A stretch of 23,325 bases of DNA. Source: Candidatus Parcubacteria bacterium (GTDB lineage Bacteria; Patescibacteriota; Patescibacteriia; Patescibacteriales; UBA12075). The notes beneath the pieces are model-generated. The model ran no database searches. It was not told the origin of the DNA and saw only the letters and a list, made by a program, of their open reading frames with translations. The translations under genes and the position numbers were made by a program. Below are positions 15,743-21,914 of the stretch, piece after piece. Each line of letters starts with the position of its first letter. Positions within the stretch are counted from its first letter, which is position 1. Where the stretch lies: contig JAGLJW010000018.1 in the NCBI GenBank assembly GCA_023142215.1, positions 1 to 23,325 of the forward strand, read 5' to 3'.

Positions 15743-16795
15743 TTAACCAAAATTAATTATCTTCTCCCAAGGTAATCCATTTTTACCGAAATGGCCATAA
15801 CTCGCTGTTTTAGCAAAAATTGGCTCTTTGAGACGTAAATGTTCAACAATTGCCTTAGGTCTAAAATCAAATTTTTTCTCAATTAAATGACTAATATCTT
15901 TTCCATTTTCATCAATCACTGCAACCATTAATGGTTCATTGTGTCCAATTGCATAAGCCACAGACACAATTACTTCTTTGGCAAATTTATTTGCCACAAT
16001 ATTTTTAGCAACATATCTTGTCATATATGCAGCCGAACGATCAACTTTAGTAGCATCTTTTCCAGAAAATGCACCACCTCCATGTGGAATCAAGCCACCA
16101 TAAGTATCAACCATAATTTTTCTTCCTGTTAAACCAGTGTCTGCTTCAAAACCGCCTTGAACAAATTTACCTGTTGGATTAATCAAAATATTAACTTCAT
16201 CCGTGTTACCAATAACAGGTTTAATTAATTTTTTAATTAATTTTTCTCTTATTTCTTCTTGACTAACATTTTTATCATGTTGAGTACTAAGCAAAACTGT
16301 TTTAACTTTATTATCCTCAACAGTAACTTGAGCCTTTCCGTCGGGACATAACCATTCTAATTCCCCACTTTTCATTAAATCCTCAAGTCCTTTTGTGAGC
16401 TTGTGAACATAAACAATTCCTTTTGGCAAATATTCATCAGTTTCATTGCTAGCGTAACCATACATTATTCCTTGATCACCAGCTCCTCCAGTATCAACTC
16501 CTTGAGCAATATCAGGTGATTGCTTAACGATTTTAACTATAATCTCTAGATTATCATTGTAACCTATATCTTTATAAACTTTTCTAGCAATTTTTTCCGC
16601 ATCAAATTCAGCATTAGTAGTTATTTCTCCACCAATCACAAGTAAGCCGTGCCCACCAAAGGACTCAACAGCCACACGGCTATTTTGATCTTGTCGTAAA
16701 CACTCATCAAGTATTGCATCAGAGATTTGATCACATACTTTATCAGGGTGACCAGCTGTTACACTTTCAACAGTGTAAATTTTTTTGTTTGTCAT
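15743..16795 (-). CDS. metK: S-adenosylmethionine synthetase MetK
   Basis: MetK makes S-adenosylmethionine from methionine and ATP. Signature 1, GAGDQGIMYGYA (104-115), and the phosphate-binding signature 2, GGGAFSGKD (239-247), are intact. So are the N-terminal ESVTAGHPDK (10-19, with the catalytic His at 16), the DGK.QVT region (152-158) and the HGGGAFSGKD-KVDRSAAY core. At 350 residues it is about 30 shorter than the E. coli enzyme, through trimmed loops rather than truncation, since the C-terminal ASYGHFG...PWEK is complete. It is preceded by a SAM-I riboswitch and terminator, so product feedback control is expected. The nearest downstream gene, NicO, is 98 nt away on the same strand. Confidence 0.97.
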   Translation of the reverse strand: MTNKKIYTVESVTAGHPDKVCDQISDAILDECLRQDQNSRVAVESFGGHGLLVIGGEITTNAEFDAEKIARKVYKDIGYNDNLEIIVKIVKQSPDIAQGVDTGGAGDQGIMYGYASNETDEYLPKGIVYVHKLTKGLEDLMKSGELEWLCPDGKAQVTVEDNKVKTVLLSTQHDKNVSQEEIREKLIKKLIKPVIGNTDEVNILINPTGKFVQGGFEADTGLTGRKIMVDTYGGLIPHGGGAFSGKDATKVDRSAAYMTRYVAKNIVANKFAKEVIVSVAYAIGHNEPLMVAVIDENGKDISHLIEKKFDFRPKAIVEHLRLKEPIFAKTASYGHFGKNGLPWEKIINFG

Positions 16796-16822
16796 AATTT
16801 TTAATTAGTTATTTTATTAAAT

Positions 16823-16846
16823 AAAAAAATTCTTCCAAAGGAAGAA
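16823..16846 (-). terminator. Riboswitch-controlled intrinsic terminator in the metK leader
   Basis: On the minus strand TTCTTCC (16840-16846), a TTT loop and GGAAGAA (16830-16836) form a perfect 7-bp stem followed by seven T (16823-16829). Its 5' arm is also complementary over 8 bases (16838-16845) to 16875-16882, the junction of P4 and the 3' strand of P1 in the SAM aptamer, giving a mutually exclusive antiterminator. SAM binding should free the terminator and shut metK off. Confidence 0.88.
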
Positions 16847-16869
16847 ACTTACAAACAAAAAATGACCGT

Positions 16870-17012
16870 AATTATCTTCCTTGTATATACAACAAGATGG
16901 ACTTAGCACCTTCCATAATAGAGTCATCTATTAAGTGGTTGCTGAGTAAACTTCAAGGCCATTACCTTCACCTGTTTCTAAATAACAGGATTATTTACTA
17001 CTCTTGATAACT
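16870..17012 (-). promoter_or_regulatory. SAM-I (S-box) riboswitch aptamer controlling metK
   Basis: Read on the minus strand: P1 is AGTTATC (17006-17012) with GATAATT (16870-16876). J1/2 is AAGAG. P2 is AGTAAA (16994-16999) with TTTACT (16945-16950). P2b is AAGG/CCTT with loop TAATGG. CAGCAACC leads into P3, whose arms close on AGGTGCTAAGTCC, the conserved S-box core. P4 is CTTGT (16892-16896 and 16880-16884 arms) and the tail is GGAAGATAA. The pseudoknot is preserved with changed bases: loop ATGG (16959-16962) pairs CCAT (16897-16900) where the usual pair is CUGG/CCAG. An extra 6-bp hairpin (16971-16989) is inserted in the P2 arm where the kink-turn normally is. The neighbouring terminator and the gene metK agree with the ligand being SAM. 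Confidence 0.92.
16971..16989 (-). other. Extra hairpin in the riboswitch P2 arm
   Basis: On the minus strand CCTGTT (16984-16989) and AACAGG (16971-16976) form a perfect 6-bp stem with a 7-nt loop. It sits between the 5' strand of P2 and the AAGG/CCTT helix, turning that internal loop into a three-way junction. Standard SAM-I aptamers have a kink-turn here with a 3-nt bulge on the other strand; that bulge seems to be missing. Confidence 0.65.
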
Positions 17013-17030
17013 TTATTCAATTATATAATT

Positions 17031-17058
17031 ATTATATCATAAATTATAAAAACCACAA
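17031..17058 (-). promoter_or_regulatory. metK: Promoter of the metK riboswitch transcript
   Basis: An extended -10 TGATATAAT (17031-17039) lies 19 nt before the riboswitch P1. A poor -35, TTGTGG (17053-17058), is 16 nt upstream of the TATAAT. The expected start near 17024 is about 12 nt before P1, so the aptamer is at the very 5' end. A second TATAAT (17043-17048) overlaps the spacer and is a less well placed alternative. Confidence 0.55.
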
Positions 17059-17077
17059 GACCTTGTTATGTCCTGTG
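17054..17077. promoter_or_regulatory. Inverted repeat between the divergent metK and ABC-gene promoters
   Basis: CACAAGAC (17054-17061) and GTCCTGTG (17070-17077) are inverted copies matching at seven of eight positions around an 8-nt centre. The left arm overlaps the metK -35 region, and the right arm ends 19 bp before the -35 of the ABC gene. The placement would suit an operator, but no regulator is known. Confidence 0.3.
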
Positions 17078-17096
17078 AATAGAATCCATAAGGTTA

Positions 17097-17125
17097 TTGA
17101 TTTTATTACTACAATTTTGTATAAT
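17097..17125 (+). promoter_or_regulatory. Promoter of the ABC-protein gene
   Basis: TTGATT (17097-17102) and TATAAT (17120-17125) are separated by 17 nt, so the transcript should start near 17132, about 31 nt before the ATG at 17163. The TTG at 17097 that opens the longest reading frame is therefore the -35 box, not a start codon. Confidence 0.65.
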
Positions 17126-17162
17126 TATATTAAATAAGTGTTATAAAATAAGTCTTTTTATT

Positions 17163-19478
17163 ATGAAAGAGGAATTTAACTTTTTGCCAATTAAAAATAA
17201 ATTGGACAAAAAAAAGGAGGAAAAAGCAATAAAACCAATTACTGACAATTCAGAAAAGGAAATAAGCCATAAAGACTATTTCCTTTCATTAAGACAAAGC
17301 ATTCAAGAGTTTACCAAAAGCGAAAAAGAGGACAAGTTAGAGGATGAAAGAATAAAAATGTTAAAAGAACTTATTTCTCCTGAACTAATTCTAAAGTATA
17401 AAAAAATTTTAGGACAATTCAGAGATAAATCAAGCAAAACAAATGTTCATCCCGAAAGAGAATTTATTGATATAAATGAAGAAGAAATAGAAGTGTTAAT
17501 TGAGGAATGGGTTTTGGAGCTAAAAAATGAAATAGAAAAAAAATCAGGAAGTTTAAACGAAGAGGATTTTGAGGAATTAGAAGCTGAATGTTGGCTATTT
17601 TTTGATACCCTTAGCACTTCTATGAATACTAAATCTATTGAACGAGATATAAATTCCTATGTAGAAAAAAACAATATTGATATTGAAGATGATGACGAGT
17701 ACAAGAGAAGCAAAAAGGAATTATCTCAAATGCTACAAGACAAATATCCATTAAAAAAAGTTGAACTAGATGTATTAGTTGATATGGTAGCAAGAGAAAA
17801 TTTTGACGAATATAATATACAAAAAGTAATAGCTACTCTTTCTGATATTTATAATAATTATGATTTAAGAAATGTCAGAAAAGAAGCAATGAAAACCGTT
17901 GCTGGCTACTTAGCTACGGCAGGAATAAAAGCAGTTGGTCCTTTCTTCTTGCAGGGTGTTGGCAACCCAGAACCTGATAAAAATATTGCATCGATGCTAG
18001 GATTTTTTGGATCCCTTTCTATTTCAAATGGTATAAATACAAAAGTAGAATTAATTAAACTGGAAGTGCTTAAACACCTAGATTTAGAAATAAATAAACG
18101 AATTACTAATTCCTTATTTTTTCAAGAGTTTGAGTTTGTTCATGAAAAATCATTAGGGGAGATTTATACCACACTTGAAAGAGGAAAAGATTCTGTAAAT
18201 GAAATGGTAGACTCTACTATGGAAGATGTCGTTCCTATTGCATTTGGGTCAGTTGCATCTCTTGGCTTATTGACAAAAATAAACCCAATATTGGGCGCCA
18301 TTGGAGTTGGAAGCATACCAATTATGCACCACATAGCAAAAAATCAAAATAAAAAAATATCCCCAATATATAGAAAAGAGATGGAGGAACAAGAAACAGC
18401 AACAAAAGCTATCGGTGCAATGAAATCTGGTTTTGAGGAGATTAGAACCTCTTCAGATATTACTGATGTTGCTGAAGACACCAAAAAACATCTTAACACA
18501 AAGGACGAGTCAATGTATAAAAGGAAAAAGAAAGAAACTGTGATGAACTATAAAAGAATGATACCAAATGAAATTTCTGGCTTTGTAGCACTAGGGGTCG
18601 GTTATTTACTTCAACAGAAAGGACTAATTTCGCCTGGAGCAATACTAACAAATGTTATTTATTCCAGTCAGTTAACACAGCCTATTAAACAGTTAGTAGA
18701 TATTTACTACAATAGATATCCTCGCCAGATTCAGGACATAGAAAGAATGGAAGAAATGTTAGGCAAATATGAAAAACTAGATTTGCCAGAAGGAGAAAAA
18801 GAAGAAGAAAGAATACCAGTGTCAGAGCTTAAGAATTTTGATATTACTATTAAAAACTTAAGCTACAAAAACATTCTCAAAAATCTTGACTTAGAAATAA
18901 AAGAAGGTGAATTTGCTACCATTGCTGGTCCATCTGGAGCTGGTAAGTCAACTTTACTTCGTAATATGATTGGGTTATTCGAACCAGAAAAAGGTGGTGT
19001 AAAAATTGGAGGAACAAAAGTTGATGATATAAAAAAATATGGACATGAGTCAATCTTCTCCGCTATGTCATACTGCAATCAAAGTCCTCAAATATTTCCT
19101 GAAATGACTCTAAGGGAAAATTTATTGTTGTGGAATAAGGGTGGTGATACTAATGACGAGAAAATAATAAAAGTGCTGGAAGATTTACATTTAGATAAAT
19201 TTATAAGTGAGCTAGATAAAAACCTAAAACATGCTTCAGGTGGAGAAAAAGTAAGAATTGGACTCGCTAGAACTCTTTTGAAAAATCCAAAAGTAATGCT
19301 TCTAGATGAACCGACCGCTAGCCTTGATTCAAGAGCTAGACTTGAAGTCTTAAATGTGATAGAAGAAATAAAAAAAAATTATCCCGATAGAACTATTATT
19401 TGTGTATCACACGATGATGAGTTAATTGAAATGGGAGACAAAAAAATAAATATTTCAGAAATACAAAACAACAAATAA
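17163..19478 (+). CDS. ABC-type exporter-like protein with a long charged N-terminal extension
   Basis: I start the 771-residue protein at the ATG at 17163; the frame is open back to a TTG at 17097, but those 22 codons overlap the promoter. Residues 1 to about 240 are acidic, lysine-rich and helical with no recognised domain. Residues 246-503 hold several weakly hydrophobic, glycine-rich segments (about 246-267, 358-392, 470-503) in the place of an ABC exporter membrane domain. The ATPase is complete: Walker A GPSGAGKST (589-597), Q-loop near YCNQSPQ, a signature of ASGGE (691-695) instead of LSGGQ, Walker B VMLLDEP (711-717) and the switch His H750. It stands alone with its own promoter. Export of a peptide or lipid by a homodimer is the family default. 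The poor hydrophobicity leaves open a non-transport role. Confidence 0.75.
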   Translation: MKEEFNFLPIKNKLDKKKEEKAIKPITDNSEKEISHKDYFLSLRQSIQEFTKSEKEDKLEDERIKMLKELISPELILKYKKILGQFRDKSSKTNVHPEREFIDINEEEIEVLIEEWVLELKNEIEKKSGSLNEEDFEELEAECWLFFDTLSTSMNTKSIERDINSYVEKNNIDIEDDDEYKRSKKELSQMLQDKYPLKKVELDVLVDMVARENFDEYNIQKVIATLSDIYNNYDLRNVRKEAMKTVAGYLATAGIKAVGPFFLQGVGNPEPDKNIASMLGFFGSLSISNGINTKVELIKLEVLKHLDLEINKRITNSLFFQEFEFVHEKSLGEIYTTLERGKDSVNEMVDSTMEDVVPIAFGSVASLGLLTKINPILGAIGVGSIPIMHHIAKNQNKKISPIYRKEMEEQETATKAIGAMKSGFEEIRTSSDITDVAEDTKKHLNTKDESMYKRKKKETVMNYKRMIPNEISGFVALGVGYLLQQKGLISPGAILTNVIYSSQLTQPIKQLVDIYYNRYPRQIQDIERMEEMLGKYEKLDLPEGEKEEERIPVSELKNFDITIKNLSYKNILKNLDLEIKEGEFATIAGPSGAGKSTLLRNMIGLFEPEKGGVKIGGTKVDDIKKYGHESIFSAMSYCNQSPQIFPEMTLRENLLLWNKGGDTNDEKIIKVLEDLHLDKFISELDKNLKHASGGEKVRIGLARTLLKNPKVMLLDEPTASLDSRARLEVLNVIEEIKKNYPDRTIICVSHDDELIEMGDKKINISEIQNNK

Positions 19479-19523
19479 TTTCTAAATCAAGTGAAATAAC
19501 TCAACTTGTTATGTGTTATGTGT

Positions 19524-19880
19524 TTAAACCTCCATTAATTCCTCAACATTAACATCCTTACCTTCTCTATTCTTATCAATCATTTTTTGTTTATATCTTT
19601 TAATTGATCTCATTAAATGATCTTTAACTTTATCAATTGCCTTATATAAATCTTGTTCTGTTTTTTCTACTCTTAAAATTTCTCCTGGTATTTGTAAATT
19701 TACTTCTGTTCTGTAAATATCACCTTTTTGATGATGATTTGAAATTAAACCAACTTCAACATCACAATTCTTAACTTTTATATCCCCTAAATACTTTTCA
19801 AGCATATTCATTTTTTCTTCTACATAATCACGAATAGCATCTGTTAAATCAATTTTTGTTGCTTTAATATTAATTTGCAT
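19524..19880 (-). CDS. hpf: Ribosome hibernation factor (HPF/YfiA family, short form)
   Basis: This family binds the decoding centre of the small ribosomal subunit during dormancy. The N-terminus MQINIKATKIDLTDAIRDYVEEKM is the family hallmark. The beta-alpha-beta-beta-beta-alpha fold continues through VEVGLISNHHQKGDIYRTEVNLQI and the basic second helix AIDKVKDHLMRSIKRYKQK. With 118 residues it is YfiA-sized and lacks the C-terminal dimerisation domain of long HPF, so 100S formation by this protein alone would not be expected. It ends the minus-strand housekeeping run and is convergent with the ABC gene, with 45 nt between the stops. A MITE-like repeat and a weak promoter lie upstream. Confidence 0.92.
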   Translation of the reverse strand: MQINIKATKIDLTDAIRDYVEEKMNMLEKYLGDIKVKNCDVEVGLISNHHQKGDIYRTEVNLQIPGEILRVEKTEQDLYKAIDKVKDHLMRSIKRYKQKMIDKNREGKDVNVEELMEV

Positions 19881-19902
19881 GATTTTAAATATTAATAATT
19901 AT

Positions 19903-19930
19903 ATTATAATTTTACTATTTTATTATTAAA
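19903..19930 (-). promoter_or_regulatory. hpf: Possible promoter of hpf
   Basis: TATAAT on the minus strand (19903-19908) has the right distance (start near 19896) for a 16-nt leader to the hpf ATG. The -35 region (TTTAAT at 19925-19930, 16-nt spacer) is poor. In DNA this AT-rich a TATAAT alone is weak evidence. Confidence 0.3.
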
Positions 19931-19947
19931 GAATAATTAAACTCACT

Positions 19948-20002
19948 TGTCATCTTGAGCGAAACTCCGCCAACTGGCGGAGTGTAGCCGAAAGATCTCG
20001 TT
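19948..20002. repeat. MITE-like repeat with a perfect GC-rich hairpin between rseP and hpf
   Basis: The outer sequence TGTCATCTTGAGCGAA...GCCGAAAGATCTCGTT is related to the element at 13846-13934. Its centre (19964-19983) is a perfect 20-nt palindromic hairpin, ACTCCGCCA-AC-TGGCGGAGT. The block is strongly GC-rich against its surroundings. It begins 12 nt downstream of the rseP stop, in the direction of rseP transcription, so its RNA hairpin could protect or end the rseP message, although no T-run follows. Confidence 0.65.
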
Positions 20003-20014
20003 ACTGAACAAAAT

Positions 20015-21178
20015 CTACCCAACAACTTTGTCCCAAATTCCCCTGAAAAAATCTCCATATTGTGAAATATCTTTTACTGTTACTACTAAAATTAAAACCA
20101 TTAATAAGGCAAATCCTGCATAATGAATTGCTCCTTCAATTTCTTTTTTAACTGGAGATCCTTTAAATTTCTCAATTATTAAAAACAATACTCTTCCCCC
20201 ATCAAGTGCTGGGAACGGCAAAGCATTGATAATTGCAAGATTAATTGAAAGCATTGCTGTAAATTGTAAAAGATAAATAAATCCCATTTTTGCAACTTGC
20301 CCAGTAATAGTAGCTATTCCAATTGGTCCAGCCACATCAACTCCAACTCCATTTCCAGTAAATAAACTTTTAAATAATTCAAAAAAGGCAATTAAAATTA
20401 ACCAAACAAGTAAAAAAGTTTTTGTGATACCATTCCAAATAGCCAAATGAAATGGATATTTTACAATTGCGGTTTCAACAATTCCAACTCCGACACCACC
20501 TTTGCCAGTTTCTTCAATAGTCACAGGTGTTATTTCTTTATGAATTATATCGTCACCATGTTTAATTTTATAATTTAATTTTTCACCATTGTGATTATTA
20601 ACAAAATCTCGTAAAGTATTATAAGATGTAAATTTTTCACCATCAATACTTAAAATAATATCACCTACTTCAATTTCTGCTCGTTCCGCTGGCGAATCTG
20701 ACAATACTTCTGCTACTTGAATTTTTTTATTCTCAATAATTGCTCCTCTCTTTATGTCGTCATTAACAATTTGAGGTGAACCAACCATAAAACCAATGGA
20801 AAGTAAAACAATAGCAAGTAAAATATTCATTGTTACACCAGCAAGCAAAATAATAGCTCTCTGCCAAATTGGCTTATTTGCAAAACGATTAGGATCATCA
20901 TTAACTTCTGTATCATCTTCACCTAACTTAACAAAACCACCAAGCGGCAACCAATTAAGAGAATAAATTGTATCCGAAGCATCTTTTATTTCTTTACCAC
21001 CAAAAACAGTTTTTTTCTTTCCTTCTTTATCACGGTAAGTAGCAATAGCACGAGGAGGCATTCCAAGACCAAATTCTTCTGGCTTAAGTCCACACTTTCG
21101 TGCAACCCAAAAATGTCCAAGCTCATGAACAAAGACCAAAATACTTAATACTGCTATAAAAATAATAAATGTAAACAT
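20015..21178 (-). CDS. rseP: Site-2 intramembrane metalloprotease RseP
   Basis: A membrane-embedded zinc protease that cuts transmembrane segments of anti-sigma factors or remnant signal peptides. The zinc motif HELGH (18-22) lies in the first helix and the third ligand is in NALPFPALDGGR (318-329). A single PDZ domain (about 150-222, with SPAERAEIEVGDIILSIDG) sits between the first helices and the conserved GVDVAGPIGI (279-288). The length of 387 fits the short, single-PDZ class. It follows frr in the same direction as in many bacteria, with a 121-nt gap that carries its own promoter candidate and repeats. No sigma/anti-sigma gene pair is in the window, so the substrate is unknown. Confidence 0.95.
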   Translation of the reverse strand: MFTFIIFIAVLSILVFVHELGHFWVARKCGLKPEEFGLGMPPRAIATYRDKEGKKKTVFGGKEIKDASDTIYSLNWLPLGGFVKLGEDDTEVNDDPNRFANKPIWQRAIILLAGVTMNILLAIVLLSIGFMVGSPQIVNDDIKRGAIIENKKIQVAEVLSDSPAERAEIEVGDIILSIDGEKFTSYNTLRDFVNNHNGEKLNYKIKHGDDIIHKEITPVTIEETGKGGVGVGIVETAIVKYPFHLAIWNGITKTFLLVWLILIAFFELFKSLFTGNGVGVDVAGPIGIATITGQVAKMGFIYLLQFTAMLSINLAIINALPFPALDGGRVLFLIIEKFKGSPVKKEIEGAIHYAGFALLMVLILVVTVKDISQYGDFFRGIWDKVVG

Positions 21179-21223
21179 AAACCCATAAGGCGAATCAACG
21201 AATTATATGCGAATTCTGCGAAT

Positions 21224-21253
21224 ATTATAACAATGCAAATATTTGCATTTTAA
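21224..21253 (-). promoter_or_regulatory. rseP: Promoter of rseP with a palindrome in its spacer
   Basis: On the minus strand TTAAAA (21248-21253) and the extended -10 TGTTATAAT (21224-21232) are 18 nt apart hexamer to hexamer. The expected start near 21217 leaves about 39 nt of leader. The spacer is almost exactly filled by the palindrome at 21232-21249. Confidence 0.5.
21232..21249. promoter_or_regulatory. 18-bp perfect palindrome, possible operator of rseP
   Basis: AATGCAAATATTTGCATT is identical on both strands. It lies between the -35 and -10 of the rseP promoter, a position where a dimeric regulator would control transcription. No regulator gene is adjacent. It could instead be part of the intergenic repeat block around it. 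Confidence 0.4.
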
Positions 21254-21260
21254 CAATTCG

Positions 21261-21298
21261 TAGCATTCGCATTTTAATTCATAGCATTCGCATTTTAA
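21261..21298 (+). repeat. Two 17-bp direct repeats upstream of rseP
   Basis: TAGCATTCGCATTTTAA occurs at 21261-21277 and again at 21282-21298, 4 nt apart. Each contains ATTCGCA; the inverse heptamer TGCGAAT occurs twice on the other side of the palindrome (21208-21214 and 21217-21223), giving the whole gap a rough two-fold symmetry. No coding potential is seen. Confidence 0.7.
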
Positions 21299-21299
21299 A

Positions 21300-21854
21300 C
21301 TAAATTGTCATTATATCTTTTTCTTTTTTATCTCTAATTTCTTTTATTTCTTCATTTTTAATTTTAATAAATTCATCAAGTTCTTTGATAAAATCAAATT
21401 TATCATCTTTGGTAATTTCTCCGTCTTTTTCATCTTTTTCAATCAATGATTTTATATCATCTCTAATTTTTCTAAATTTAATCCTAGTTTCTTCCATCAT
21501 GTCATTTAGTTTTTTAACTAAATCTTTTCTATTTTCCTCTGTCATTTTTGGAACAGTTAATCTTAATTGCTCACCCTCATTAACCACACCAAGTCCTAAT
21601 TTAGCATCAACAATTGCCTTTTCAATATCTTTCAAAATATTTTTATCCCAAGGTGTTATAAGCATGCTTATTCCATCTGGTACACTTATTGAAGCTAAAG
21701 TATTAATTTGTGTTTTTGCTCCATACGAATCAACTAAAACATCATCAAGTACTGCCGCATTGGCTCTACCTGTCCGAAGTGAAATAATTTCTTTTTCAAA
21801 GAACTCAATTATTCTTACAAAATTGTCTTGTTTTATATCGATATAATCATTCAT
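21300..21854 (-). CDS. frr: Ribosome recycling factor
   Basis: RRF splits the post-termination ribosome together with EF-G. The protein is full length (184 residues) and carries the family landmarks in order: SLRTGRANAAVLDDVLVDSYG (26-46), ASISVPDG (54-61), WDKNILKDIEKAI (69-81), LGVVNEGEQLRLTVPKMTEENRK (93-115) and the long C-terminal helices of the three-helix bundle. The distance from the ATG to RTGRA agrees with the E. coli protein within one residue, which supports this start. It is 60 nt downstream of the propeller lipoprotein gene and 121 nt upstream of rseP. The usual neighbours tsf and pyrH are not present here. Confidence 0.96.
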   Translation of the reverse strand: MNDYIDIKQDNFVRIIEFFEKEIISLRTGRANAAVLDDVLVDSYGAKTQINTLASISVPDGISMLITPWDKNILKDIEKAIVDAKLGLGVVNEGEQLRLTVPKMTEENRKDLVKKLNDMMEETRIKFRKIRDDIKSLIEKDEKDGEITKDDKFDFIKELDEFIKIKNEEIKEIRDKKEKDIMTI

Positions 21855-21914
21855 AAAATTATATATTAGGTCATGCTGTAGTTTGGTGACAGACCCATAT
21901 TATTAATAAAATAT

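Noticed and set aside
16881..16892. TTGTATATACAA perfect palindrome as a protein operator
   Set aside because: It lies within the P4 arm of the SAM-I riboswitch, which explains the symmetry.
19487..19509. CAAGT...ACTTG stem as a terminator between the ABC gene and hpf
   Set aside because: Only five pairs around an 11-nt loop, with no T-run on either strand.
13846..21298. CRISPR array
   Set aside because: The intergenic repeats are two or three copies without regular spacers, and no cas gene is present.
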